DNA of 64,000 bases from Tetramitus jugosus (GCA_937625935.1 OW569368.1:372001-436000), one strand, 5' to 3'; shown: positions 40,901-51,622, counted from the first letter of the stretch. The notes: a model not told the origin generated them from the letters alone. Program-made: numbers and translations.

Positions 40901-43900
40901 ATAAACTGCTGGCGGAATGTGAATATCTGCAGTTCAATTTTTCCAGAGCAGAAGCGCTATACAAGTTACTTGTTGATCATGCAAAAACTGATCTAGAAAA
41001 GATATCAGTATATTTTATTCAAGCTAATCAGTATGAAACTGAAATGAGATTTGACGATGTTGTGAAAACAATGCTCCACTGTCTGACAATGCTTGGTATT
41101 ACATTTCCAGATGACAAGGAGCAGTTGTCACAAATGCTGAAAGAAGAGTTAGCTGAAGTTCGTGTGAACTTAGGTGATAGATCAATTGAATCTTTGATAG
41201 ATCAACCACTAATGACTGACACAGCGCACAAATCTGCGATTCATATCATGATTAATATGTGGACGTCATGTTATGCCATTGGACAGCGCGATTTACTGGT
41301 AACCTTAACTATTAAGATGTGTAATTTTTGTCTCAAGCATGGCCAATGTGAGGTGACCGGAGCAGCTTACGTCTTTTACTCCTTTGTTATCGGATTTTTG
41401 ATTAATGATTACACACATGCACTCGCTTTTGGAAACTTAGGTATCGAGATGTCACATCTCTATGACTCCTTACAGCCTCTATCGAGAGCGTACTTTATCT
41501 ACGGATGTGGTACTTCAGTATGGAAGCGCAGTCTCAAGGAATGCATTCCATACCTCCAAAAATGCTTCGAGACTTGTTTCGATGCTGGAGATTTGGCAAT
41601 ATCAGGACATACGGCTCAGTATATTGGATCTTACTACTTTTTTTCTGGTTATGATTTAGCTGCTGTGGCTCGAGTTCACGACAAGTATTTGAAAAATTAT
41701 CTGAAGAAGGCTAATTATTGGTTGTATACATTTTCAATGTTTTCTACAACTCTTTATCGTTTCTTGATTGGGGATGAGTCATATTCCGAGGATGATGAAG
41801 TGAAGGAACACAAGGAGCCTGTACTACTTGCGGCCTATTATTTTGGAAAAGTTCAGAAAAGTTATTGGATGAAAGATACAGAAAATTGGCTCAGTTATGT
41901 CGAGGCCGGCTATCAATTGTGCGAAGACGGATTATATGGTATATTCTTGTTGGTGGAAATGAATTTTCATGCTTGTTTGATATATCTAGCGAGCATGAAG
42001 ACCTTCAATGAAGATGAGAAGTTATTGTACATGAAGAAAATCGAGATGATGCTTGATAAATTAAGAAATTGGGCACAAAATTGCCCTGAAAATGTTCTTC
42101 ACAAGGTATACATTGTGGAGGCTGAATTGGCTCGTTATTATGGGAAGCATATGAAGGCGACTGACTTTTATGAGCTAGCAATTGAAAGTGCTCAAAGCGC
42201 AGGGTTCACTCAATATGAAGCACTCGCTAATGAGTTGTGTGCAGAAATGTTGTTTGCGAGAGGAAAATCTCGTTATGCAAAAACACATATTCTAGATGCT
42301 CTTTACCTTTATCAGAGATACGGAGCGAATGCCAGAGTAGACCTCCTGCGAAGACAATACTCATCTCTCCTAGTAGGCTCACCAGAGTTCGATATCAACA
42401 GTGAAATACCGGAATATCCAGATTCTCAAATTGATTTGATTACGTTGGTACGTGCATCCAAAGCACTTTCGAGTGAAATGACATTGCAAGAGTTCATGGA
42501 AAATATGATGAATCTTGTGATTACGAACTCTGGTGCCAAGAGAGGAATATTTTTACGTGCAGAACCAGATAACACCTTGCTCGTTCTAGCAGAGAGCAGC
42601 AATGACGAAACACAAGTTGAAGCACTGAGAGCGATACCGCTGGATACGTGGCACAACAGACAGATATCAAAACATATCATTAACTTTGTTTGTAGAACGA
42701 AACAACGAGTTAAAATTGATGACTGTGCGGATGATCATCCATTTATTCAAGACCCTTACTTGCAGGAAACGGATGTCAAGTCCGTCTTGGTTATTCCTAT
42801 CATCAAGCAGAATGATTTTAAAGGAATATTGTACCTTGAAAGTTCTTTGACTAATGCTTTCACGGATAGACAAGTTGAGTTTCTAAGCTCACTGGCATCT
42901 CAAATGATAATTCAATTGGAAAATGCGAAGTTTGCTGACGTACTGGAAAGTGAAAAACGATATCGCGCACTGGCATCAGAACTAGAAATTGTGAAGAAGA
43001 GATTGGAGGAGTTCATTGATGTGTTGTGTCATGAGTTAAGAAATCCTTTGAACGGACTCTTCGGAAGCAAAATGGCAATGATGGACTTGTTAGAGAAAAC
43101 GAGTCACTTTTTTGCAGAGACCAATTTCGAAGTCCAACCAGACGAAGAGTCCAAAAAACAACAAATTAGAGAATACTTGCACGAGTTTGAAGAGCTGGTA
43201 ACTGAGTTTACCATCTGCTCTGACCATTTATATGACATCGTGAATACGGTGCTCACATTATCCGTGCTTGAAAATCGTGGGGTGAAATTGCAGTGCGTTC
43301 CTTTCAACGTGAAGGAAACAGTTGAGCAGGTAGCGATTATGCATCGAGCGAAACTGTCAATGAAGAATCTGAAGCTAATGGTTAACTATGTAGGTGATGA
43401 TCTCGTTGTTTTCGGTGATCCATATCGTCTCAAAGAGATTTTGATCAATCTTGTGAGCAACGCTGTGAAATTCACTGACGATGGATATATCAAGATTAGT
43501 TGTACTTGTGTATCCAGGAACGAAACATGTACTACATATGACTTTGAAGTGGAGGATAGCGGTATTGGGTTGACTCCAGAAGAAAAAACCAAGTTGTTCA
43601 AAGCATTCAGTCAAGCAAACTCGGAGACATATTGGAAGTACGGCGGAGCAGGTTAGTTTCTCATTGTTTTTAATGTATCGTTCCTTGATCATATCGCTAA
43701 TATCATTGTGTTCATTACTTATAGGTTTGGGCCTGAAAATCACTGCCGACATTATTGAATTGATGGGTAGCTCCATCTCACTCGACAGCAAAAAGGACGA
43801 AGGAAGCAGATTCACCTTTACGCTTACTTTCTTGAATCAGCCTCCTCAGATTGAGGATACAACGACGGAAGGAGGTCAATTGGATAATTTTGCACCTGAG

Positions 43901-44359
43901 AGAGTGCCAACACCGGCAGTTGATGGTGCACACAATAATTGTCAGAGCACCAGCAACATGAAACCTCATATCCTCATCGCTGAAGATAATATGATCAATT
44001 CCAAGCTGTTGCGGGGTTTATTATCGAAAGCCGGATACACCTGTGAGACTGCAGCAAATGGTCGAGAGGCAGTTGATAGGTATACAGAACCAGATGGCGC
44101 GCCAATTGATTGTATATTGATGGATCTGGAGATGCCTACAATGGGTGGAATTGAAGCAACAAACAAGATTCGAGCCATTGAAGAAGAGAACAATTTTTCT
44201 CCTGTGGTTATCATTGGTGTGAGTGCCAACGCCCGGGATAAAGCAGTGGAAAATGCTTTAAACAATGGAATGCAAGGATTTGTAACAAAACCATACCATC
44301 CGAAGGATATATTTGCTGCCATTGACAAGTTCTTTCCATCCGAGACATTTCGGAACTAG
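37901..44359 (+). CDS. Protein kinase-like / AAA / GAF / hybrid histidine kinase (3 exons)
   Basis: Exons 37901-39425, 39509-43651 and 43725-44359 give 2100 residues; introns are 83 and 73 bp. Domains in order: a Ser/Thr kinase-like fold (about 60-450) with 'VMIKFHALEK' (ATP Lys), 'KISDFGYS' and '[24 protein letters not shown]'; an AAA-type ATPase with Walker A 'GYSGIGKT' (504-511, completed by splicing) and Walker B 'LVIFLDDLQWAD'; a long TPR-like helical region; GAF (about 1480-1640); H-box 'CHELRNPLNG' (His 1683); ATPase boxes 'NLVSNAVKFT', 'VEDSGIGL' and 'GLGLKI'; and receiver with 'ILIAEDNMIN' and Asp 2023 in 'LMDLEMP'. This order is that of bacterial HstK-type multi-domain kinases. The kinase catalytic loop reads 'HGIIHGGLSSTN', lacking the HRD Asp. 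Phosphorelay residues are intact. Confidence 0.93.
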
Positions 44360-44400
44360 ATTCAGTTCCAATAAATAGTAATACATTGGTCGAGCAGACC

Positions 44401-45588
44401 CTAAACAGAACAGAGATGTTTTTCATCTATTCCTGTGTAAATCAGACCTCTTTCTGCTAAATCATTCAAAGCAAGAAGAATGTCATCACGTAAGAATTTG
44501 GGCATCAACTTTCGGATCAAAAGATCGACATGCAACCCATCTTCAAATCCTGTTCGTTTGATGCTGTCCAATATATCTCTTTGTAGTTCGCTGCTAACCA
44601 AAGCACTGTCCTTTTTCAACCAATCATCATCAGATAAGATCAGTTGCGGCTTGTAAGTAATATGAGAGTGGTCGAGGACCTTCTTATTTGGAGACGAATG
44701 AAGGAGATCTACAAGCCCATTATCAGAGATTGACTCTTCATGATCCGACTGATTTTCGTACTTGTCACCCAGCATAAACCCATGAATTCGGTCCAGAGGA
44801 TGATTCGATATTTCATACGAGTGATTCTTTAAGGGAACAATGCAATGTGCATAAACCACACCAGCATTACATGTTTCGATGCACGACTCTCCTCCACTAT
44901 TGTAATTCGATGGGGACCATTGACCATACACTCGCACATGTTCTACAGAGTACTTTCTCACGAATTGATCCGTAAATTGTTGTTCCTGAGCCCAGTATCT
45001 CACCCAAACAGAGTGCCCATTGGCGTCCTCCACCAATAACTGAACTTGTCTGCTGTTATTATCCTTATGATGATCTCCTGAACATTCATTCATCATGTTA
45101 CCTTGTTTTCTTTTCCCACCGTTCATGACAATGTTTGTTTTTCGTCGTCTAGGTGTTGAAGCTTCATTGTCTTCATCTGTTGTTGGTTGTAGTTCAATCG
45201 TCTGCAGAGACAGAGAATCCTGATTCAGTTTTAAAATTTTTCGTTTTTTTTTCGGAGAAGGAACAGTCGCCGCTCCTTCAAAATTTTCTCCTTCCATTGT
45301 CTGATGGACCACTTGTGCTTGATCTTCAAAGTTTTGCTTTGAAGACAATATGCTGTCCTTTGCTAAGCAAGGAACAAGATTCATGTCCACGATCGAACCA
45401 TGAAACACGATGAGCGAGGATGCATAATCATTTGTGCTCAGAGTTGCCAATGAGGAAACAATTCGAAACAAGTGATGCTCAGAAGTCATGAAAGTTCTGC
45501 TTTCGTGTGTGGGTGTGGGGTTGTTTTTTATACTGTCAATATTATAATAAAAATTGTTTGATCCTTGCATCATTTTTCCGTTTTCCAT
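44401..45588 (-). CDS. RPA2: Replication protein A 32-kDa subunit homolog with inserted linker
   Basis: A 395-residue product from the first in-frame ATG at 45588; the open frame upstream has only a TTG, so an unseen 5' exon is possible. The OB fold is recognisable from 'LLVEDANGHSVWVRYW', 'HVRVYGQW' and a beta-strand ending 'YEISNHPLDRIHGFML'. The C-terminal winged helix reads 'DILDSIKRTGFEDGLHVDLL' and 'LNDLAERGLIYTGIDEKHL', matching the RPA32 C-terminal protein-docking domain ('GHIYSTVDDDHF' in human). RPA32 is part of the heterotrimeric single-strand DNA-binding complex used in replication and repair. A charged insert of about 110 residues with a 'PKKKRKILK' nuclear localisation-type cluster splits the early strands of the OB fold, making it longer than the usual 270 residues. 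Confidence 0.78.
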   Translation of the reverse strand: MENGKMMQGSNNFYYNIDSIKNNPTPTHESRTFMTSEHHLFRIVSSLATLSTNDYASSLIVFHGSIVDMNLVPCLAKDSILSSKQNFEDQAQVVHQTMEGENFEGAATVPSPKKKRKILKLNQDSLSLQTIELQPTTDEDNEASTPRRRKTNIVMNGGKRKQGNMMNECSGDHHKDNNSRQVQLLVEDANGHSVWVRYWAQEQQFTDQFVRKYSVEHVRVYGQWSPSNYNSGGESCIETCNAGVVYAHCIVPLKNHSYEISNHPLDRIHGFMLGDKYENQSDHEESISDNGLVDLLHSSPNKKVLDHSHITYKPQLILSDDDWLKKDSALVSSELQRDILDSIKRTGFEDGLHVDLLIRKLMPKFLRDDILLALNDLAERGLIYTGIDEKHLCSV

Positions 45589-47743
45589 CTTTTTGGTGCT
45601 TCGTTCCAGAAATTCCAGGAAAATCTGACGTAGGGCAACAATGATTGGTGAATGATGAAGAGTTTTTGCATTCGATTTTTTAGTCTGCGAAGAGATGGTT
45701 GCGGTGCTGTCGGTAGTTTGCAAATGGAAGTGGCACCGCAGAGCGACAAAACGTGTAGAAATGAAAAAAAGTGGTAAACTTCTGCATACTCTTGAACCAC
45801 GGATTCACCAGAAACTCGCAGCTGATTGATGACGATAGTTTTATACTAAATCACTAGCGATATTGTAATCGACAGAAGTCTGTGGAGTGGAATGTTCCTT
45901 GATACGCTTGAGGAAATCATCAAACATTACAGCAGGATTTGTGTCAGTCAATTTGACTGACCAGACTAATGAGTCAAACATCTCTATCATCCTGGTCGCC
46001 TTTTTCCAATGAATCTCCTCAGCTTTTCTCTGGTTCTTTGCTTTCATCAGTCTCTTCTTTGATATTCCTTCCTTTCCATCAAATATATGTTCCTTCAAGC
46101 ATTTGCTCAAAATTTTCTGGAATCGGAGACCAATAGAATGATGTTAAGGGATAATTTTATAGTGGAATGGCTCTTTCTTTGGAATATAAGGGAGAATTCT
46201 TGTCCGTTTACTATTGATATTCATTGTCATCTCTAGACACCAGACAATGCTAGTACATGACAACACTACCGATTGTGACCTGGCAGAATCCGAACTGATC
46301 TATCTTTGGATTAATCAAGCAATTAAAAAACTAGCAGCGGGATTGACAATCCTAAGTCACACAAGGTTGCAAAAAAACATTCACTTGATTTTTGAATTTG
46401 ATAGTCCAGCTTATTTGCATCAGCACAATGAGTATCTCCAAAAAACAGTAAAACAAAAGCAAACTCACACTTGATGAAAAACAAGTGCAATAGGGCTTTT
46501 ATTCTGGAAAGTTTTTTGTCAAATTTTTGGGGCGCTTCAGTTTCTAACTCGTTGAAGCCTGTTATGTGACTCTTATTCGCTCCAATAAATTGAACCTTCG
46601 AATATAAAATGAATGTTTATTCTTGTTGTAATTAGGTGGTAGCAATGACGGAGCCATGGCAGTTGAAGTTGAACTCGAACCAACACTCATAAGACAGCCG
46701 TGATATCTGTTGTAAACATTCAACAAACAAAATAAAACTGACAAAACAACAGGAGGCTTGTCTTGTTTTATTGTGACGAAGAGTATGGTCAATCTTTACA
46801 GAGACGTGCTTTTATACAGCAAGACCACGACCTTGTAGATCATTATTAAACATGTTAATAGGTTTATTAAGATGTGTAGGTCGTTGAACACTGAATTATG
46901 ATACAATCACGCTCTTCTCACTGGTTGTGCTCGTTCTCCAAGTAAGTGTAAGGGTCGATATTTAAGCAGTGCCAGAGATCGCTCCTATGGTCACTCACTG
47001 TGGCTACTTTCTCGCTGCAACCCTCACCAGTTTATCACAATAAAAAATACAATGCGGTTTGTTGGAACCTCCAAAAATTTCTTCTGAATAATTGATGTTG
47101 AATTGAATGATGGAATATGAAATATATTTCGTTAAGAAAGGGAAGATGCTCCAGACTCAATGGGTATGATCACACGAGAGACTGTAAGGATTCTCTGCAC
47201 AGACATCAGGGAAATTCGAGCAGAACAGCAGTTTTTGGAAGAACACGGTGTCACTTCTTTCACTAGAATTGTGCCAGAAACATCGTGCAAACTGAGTAAC
47301 TACCTGAGATTGGGTAGAATTCAGTATGGTGTGTTGACCGGGAGCCACCTATTCTATGGCCCGTTTAGGCCTATTTATCATTGGCTATTTCAAAAATGCA
47401 ACAATCCTTCGTAAATCAACAGTTGAGTCTGTCTTCCATGCATTCGATGTCGCTCAACATTGCTTGATTGCTCATCCAATTGTGATAAATGTTGTGTTTG
47501 TTGACTCGTTTTTTGACTTGATCTTTCACGACCCTTACCCAAATTTGTATTCAAAGCCTTCCCCTCCGACCCGACATCATCTCAAACTCGATTAAAAATT
47601 CTCCATTTTTATTTCCACTGTGTAATTATCCCAGCTTCTTTAGAATTTATTCTTTCGAATTTCTTTTTCTCATAAATTCCATAGAACAAAACAACAATGA
47701 CCTTCTTTCTTTGAAGCTGTAAATATGTTGTAAAATAGTCACA
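45589..47743. other. Long region without a confident gene
   Basis: About 2.1 kb between the RPA32-like start and the tRNA-Thr gene. Small frames exist but none can be named: minus 45841-46047 (68 residues from an ATG, Lys/Arg-rich, 'MKAKNQRKAEEIHWKKATRM'), plus 46247-46474 (75 residues) and plus 47160-47414 (84 residues, ATG start). The first shows a possible acceptor (TTCCAG) upstream, so it may be the last exon of an unresolved small gene. The rest is AT-rich. No tRNA, snRNA or repeat unit is convincing here. Confidence 0.4.
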
Positions 47744-47815
47744 GGCTCCTACGAGACTCGAACTCGTGACCTCTGTCTTACTAGGACAGCGCACTGCCAC
47801 CTGTGCTAAGGAGCC
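47744..47815 (-). tRNA. tRNA-Thr (anticodon AGT)
   Basis: A 72-nt cloverleaf on the minus strand. The acceptor stem GGCTCCT pairs with AGGAGCC. The D arm is GCAC/GTGC, the anticodon stem CTGTC/GACAG with loop CTAGTAA (anticodon AGT, read as IGU), and the T arm ACGAG/CTCGT with TTCGAGT. Internal A and B box sequences are present (TTAGCACAGGTGGCAGTGC; GTTCGAGTC). No intron. No encoded CCA. A mobile-element copy starts 56 bp upstream of its 5' end. Confidence 0.95.
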
Positions 47816-47871
47816 TTGGTAATTGATTCAAGTTCGGAGATAAATGCTTTTTTCATTTGTTGAATCCTTCA

Positions 47872-48840
47872 AAAAAACGCCGATGAAAAAACGAACACAC
47901 ACCCCTGTTGTTCGTGAGTATGAGAATCCACGCTATGCTGTGTGGACCACAGCACCAAGAGGAACTGCACCAAGCAGCAAGGAGGTCATCATCACTGGAA
48001 AGTGCGATGACTCTCCCAAAGCTGCCTTGGCCAAGAAGATTGGCTTGGAGTTTGGTGATTTGCTCACCAGGGTCCAAGTCATCAAGAAGGCCCCAAGAGG
48101 TTTGTTGCGTGGGTAACTGTTGTTGATGACAACATTTACCCATTTGTTGAAACCTTCAACCGCAACAAGAAGATGAGTGGCTGCAAGGCAGCACTCAAGC
48201 ACAACGTCGATTGTGCCAAGAAGGTCGTCCTCCAAGGTGTCAAAGGTAAGACGGAGGACGATATCAAGGCCATGCTCGGCACAACAAATGTCAAGAATGT
48301 GCTCAAGAAGCACAACACTGCCTTTGTTGTGATGGAGACTGAAACGTACGCCGAAGCTTTGCTTCGGAACGTTCAAGCCATGCCAGTGGAGGTGGAAGCA
48401 AAGCGCTTCCTTCCACGCCCACGTGACCCTGTCAAGGCAGTCAGCAAGAGGCTGACCAAGATGTACCAAGAACTCCTGGCTGTGGTGGACTACCTGCGCC
48501 ACCAATGTATCAAGAGCTGTGGTGGACTACCTGCGCCACCAATTCAGTGTGTTAAAAGAAATGGCTTCCGTCAACCGGATTCCCTTCGCGTCCCCTTCTC
48601 CAAGGACACCGGAACCGAATCTCCGAATTCGAATCTTCGACTCCGTCTACGACCGATGACTGGGAGACGATCAAGCCAGAGTACCACCCCGCCACTACGG
48701 TCACCCAAGAGCCAACCACCAACACCATGGATGCTCGTAACAGAGCAATCCTCGAGCTAGTATTGAACACCAGTGTCATCTATTCCAGAATTACCATCGC
48801 AAACTACTTCACCAAGACCCTTTTCATTATCACCTTTTTT
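47872..48840 (+). mobile_element. Copy A of tRNA-adjacent element, decayed RRM-like ORF
   Basis: The element begins with 'AAAAAACGCCGATG', giving an ORF starting 'MKKRTHTPVVREYENPRY'. The first frame ends near 48113. The coding pattern then continues one frame over from about 48098 ('FVAWVTVVDDNIYPFVETFN...'), so there is a 1-base indel. The second part ('KKHNTAFVVMETETYAEALL...AKRFLPRP') has the spacing of an RNA-recognition motif, with strand 'AFVVMET' and following helix. Later segments (48550-48800) change frame again. Base use is GC-richer than the neighbours. An RRM-bearing first ORF is common in non-LTR retrotransposons, but no reverse transcriptase is seen here, so the class is unknown. 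The 3' limit is approximate. Confidence 0.6.
48479..48543 (+). repeat. Perfect 28-bp direct repeat inside copy A
   Basis: Two identical 28-bp units, 48479-48506 and 48516-48543, are separated by 9 bp. The duplication occurs where the RRM-like frame ends and looks like a local slippage or recombination scar. Confidence 0.95.
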
Positions 48841-49300
48841 TTTAATAAAAATGTCATAGCAATCAAACAATCTGAACAAAAATCTTTTCATCTTGTGGTG
48901 AATGTCACAACAACGAGTTCACATTGAGCAAACTTTCAACCGTTTTTGATGATTGTTCCAAGAACATCGAGTTCTCGTTGTAACTGTGACATCTGAACCC
49001 TCAATGATTGAAGCTCAGATGACATTGAACTCAACCCTATTCTTCAAAATGATTGCATTTTTTCGGACAATCGTGATTTTATTTACCCGGGTAAATGGAT
49101 AGATTAAACTGAAATAACCTATGGAAATACAAGAAGAATCTCTATAGGAACGACTTTTTATCAGAAATATTGAGAATTTCGTATATTTAGATAGACATTA
49201 TAATACGAAAAACGCAAAGATCATTATGGATGAATCTGGAATGAGGATGGAGATCGGAATAATCAAACCGTAGCAGACTGAAGGCAAGCAAAAGGATATC
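48841..49300. other. AT-rich spacer with a 16-bp palindrome
   Basis: No gene is seen. A perfect 16-bp palindrome ATTTACCCGGGTAAAT lies at 49081-49096. The rest is AT-rich sequence between element copy A and tRNA-Lys. Confidence 0.5.
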
Positions 49301-49372
49301 GCCCACCGAGGGGCTCGAACCCTCGACCACAAGGTTAAGAGCCTTGCGCTCTACCGACTGAGCTAGACGGGC
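49301..49372 (-). tRNA. tRNA-Lys (anticodon CTT)
   Basis: A 72-nt cloverleaf on the minus strand. Acceptor GCCCGTC pairs with GGTGGGC (two G-U pairs), D arm GCTC/GAGC, anticodon stem CAAGG/CCTTG with loop CTCTTAA (anticodon CTT), T arm GAGGG/CCCTC with TTCGAGC. A and B boxes are intact. No intron. The 5' end of the gene is part of a 42-bp repeat that also occurs at 49559-49600. Confidence 0.96.
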
Positions 49373-49600
49373 TTGGACATTCATATAAACCCATAAATTG
49401 TCCGAATTAGTATTAAGAAAAAACGCCGATGAAAAAACGAACACACACCCCTGTTGTTCGTGAGTATGAGAATCCACGCTTTGCTGTGTGGACCACAGCA
49501 CCAAGAGGTACTGCTCCAAGCAGCAAGGAGGTCATCAATGGAAAGTGCGATGACTCTCGGGCTTGGATATTCAAGAAATCATATAAATTGTCCGAATTAG
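49369..49600 (+). repeat. 42-bp direct repeats flanking element copy B
   Basis: Repeat 1 (49369-49410) starts in the tRNA-Lys 5' end and ends 'TTGTCCGAATTAG'. Repeat 2 (49559-49600) starts at the last base of element copy B and ends identically. Both are 42 nt, with 35 of 42 positions the same by eye. Copy B plus 7 bp lies between them. Confidence 0.85.
49418..49558 (+). mobile_element. Copy B: 141-bp 5' fragment of the tRNA-adjacent element
   Basis: Base-for-base match to copy A 47872-48015 with three substitutions and one 3-nt in-frame deletion. It has the same left end ('AAAAAACGCCGATG') and the same orientation. It starts 45 bp upstream of tRNA-Lys. It is cut off at 'GACTCTC' and followed at once by the second flank repeat. 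Confidence 0.9.
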
Positions 49601-49729
49601 GAAAAACTGAAATCTCCGTTGTCGCGGCCCGAAGGTATTAGCAATGAGGTGCTGAAACTGCCGAAGGGGGAAAACAGAGACTACAACTGGGAACTTGCTG
49701 ATATTTTAGTAGGTCTTTAACAACATGAA

Positions 49730-51340
49730 ACGTGGATCATTTCCTGCCTACAAGAAAGAGTCTTGTGCGGAGTGAATTATATACAGGCCTCTCTGTTGAG
49801 TGCATTGTCAAAACTTTTCACATGGCTGCTCACCGTTCGTGTGTCGAAAGCTGCAGAGGCTGCATCGCTGTTCACAAACACACAGGGACATCAGAGAAAA
49901 CAGGAATGATGATCAATTAATTGTACATCCTTGTTTTAACTGTAAGTCCTTAAAGAGGATATTAAGAGCGCTGGGACTTAAGCACCAAGAGTATCGCAAC
50001 CCTCATCGATGGATCGATGACATGAATGAGGAAGAATGATGGGGATGAGGTAAGCATCTCTTTTCATAACTATAGCGAATCCTCGATGGGTGATCCGAGG
50101 CATACTAGTTTGCGTAACTGGATTAGGAACAAACGAGATTTGCATGTCCATGGTGAGCGAATCAACTTTATAATATGTAATCTACATTGCAAACAAGCTA
50201 TTACCCGAAAGTTATTGCTTCTATCCAGTAGAGGGGATCGAGAGCTTATGGATATCATTGAAAAAGAAATCGATAAGTTAAAAGGACTTAAAGGCTTCCA
50301 TTTTGTGACTAAAGAAGGTTCTAGTTCGGTTGACATTGACGATGAGCAGGAGGTGGTTGATAATGGAAGTTACCGATGTCCTCCACTAACAGGAGAACAG
50401 TGTACAATGATATTGAAGAGCACTAGTACTATTTTTAATGATGATCGGTACTTTGACCGATTATTGTCGAATATATGGTTACTGGGCTACCATATGCTTC
50501 GGTTATCTGGAGGGAACAACAGAGCACTTATCCAAGAGACCTGGTGAGTCTTTAGAAACATTACTGAAGAAATTAGGACAATGTATTTCTCAAAGATGGC
50601 CCCAACAAGGAGTAGGATGGTATCTTCATATTCTAATCCACCATTTACCAATGTTGATAGAAGAGTACAAGAGTTTATGTCCTTTCAGTACTCAAGCTTT
50701 GGAGTCTCATCATCAACTGATGAACAACTGCTATACTAGAGGAACAAATCATGAAGGAGGTCGATCAGGTCACGATATACTTACTCAACTATTCGGGTTT
50801 TCACTCAGACAGCTGTGGGTGGTCTTAAACAATGTCAATTTATGTTGGAATCTCCCTAGACAGAGACGTAAGAGATGCGATAGCATCGACAGTAGTCAAA
50901 GATCGGACCAATTGTACCAATCGATCGTACAGATGGAGGAATTTCAGGCCTTTCAAGAAGAAGAAGGAACTTTAGACAATTATTGTCCACCATCTATTGA
51001 TGAACAGGTAATGCCTGAGCAAATAACTCTGGGTGAGGAGAGTTCTGAAACAAGTCAGATTGAAGAAAGTTCAAATATGTTGATCGAGGAAGATATTTTC
51101 ATTAGCAGTGAATTATCGCAAGAAGAAGAACAACATGAAGGCTTAGCATTGAGCAATGAAGCAAATTACTCACAAAATAATGAATCACTCGAAGATGTAA
51201 ACGAAGAAGATGAATTGGAAAGTTTATTTGTATATGATTCATCGTTTAATACACCAGCAATGATGAGTTTAGCTAGATTATGGGAACTAGCTGAAGATGA
51301 GAAGACTAGACAACATGCATATCGATACAAGCCTTACTGA
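49730..51340 (+). pseudogene. Decayed transposon-like protein gene
   Basis: A run of related coding segments in different frames. Segment 1, about 49800-50036, contains 'HPCFNCKSLKRILRALGLKH'. Segment 2, 50026-50547, contains 'SLRNWIRNKRDLHVHGERIN'. Segment 3, 50438-51340, contains 'GWYLHILIHHLPMLIEEY' then 'STQALESHHQLMNNCYTRG'. The last block has the shape 'YLHxLxxHxPxxL...G/C-x-x-xFSxQxxExxH' found in lineage-expanded transposase-like proteins of corals, algae and protists. The tail (about 51000-51330) is Glu/Ser-rich and acidic. Frames change near 50030 and between 50438 and 50547, and no intron with good signals repairs both, so I call it broken. The catalytic domain and termini are not identified. 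Confidence 0.5.
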
Positions 51341-51622
51341 TCTTATAAGCCCCACCATCTCATGTTTCCGTCCAGAAATTGAGTTCTTTGAGTCCAATTA
51401 CAGAAAACCCTATTGTCCTCGCTGTTTATTATGATGGCAATTCTTGTATAAAAGCATCTAAAAAGAGTTTTTCCTCTTATAAAATATCTATGCTTCCAAA
51501 TGGTATCGAAAATGTAATTTTTGAACATAACTTTTCTTCTTATACCATTGGAAATAGCCTTCCTATGAGATGTTCTTTCTTTAAAGTGGCCTTGGTGTTG
51601 TACAATTTGTTTCAAAATCCTC
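51341..51622. other. Gap after transposon-like gene
   Basis: A frame at 51379-51600 is open on the plus strand but uses a TTG start and matches nothing I recognise. It may be a remnant of the preceding element. No other feature is seen. Confidence 0.3.

Noticed and set aside
46900-46970. Minus-strand 'ACTTACTTGG' resembling the 5' end of U1 snRNA
   Set aside because: No Sm-binding site or U1 stem-loops follow, so it is probably chance.
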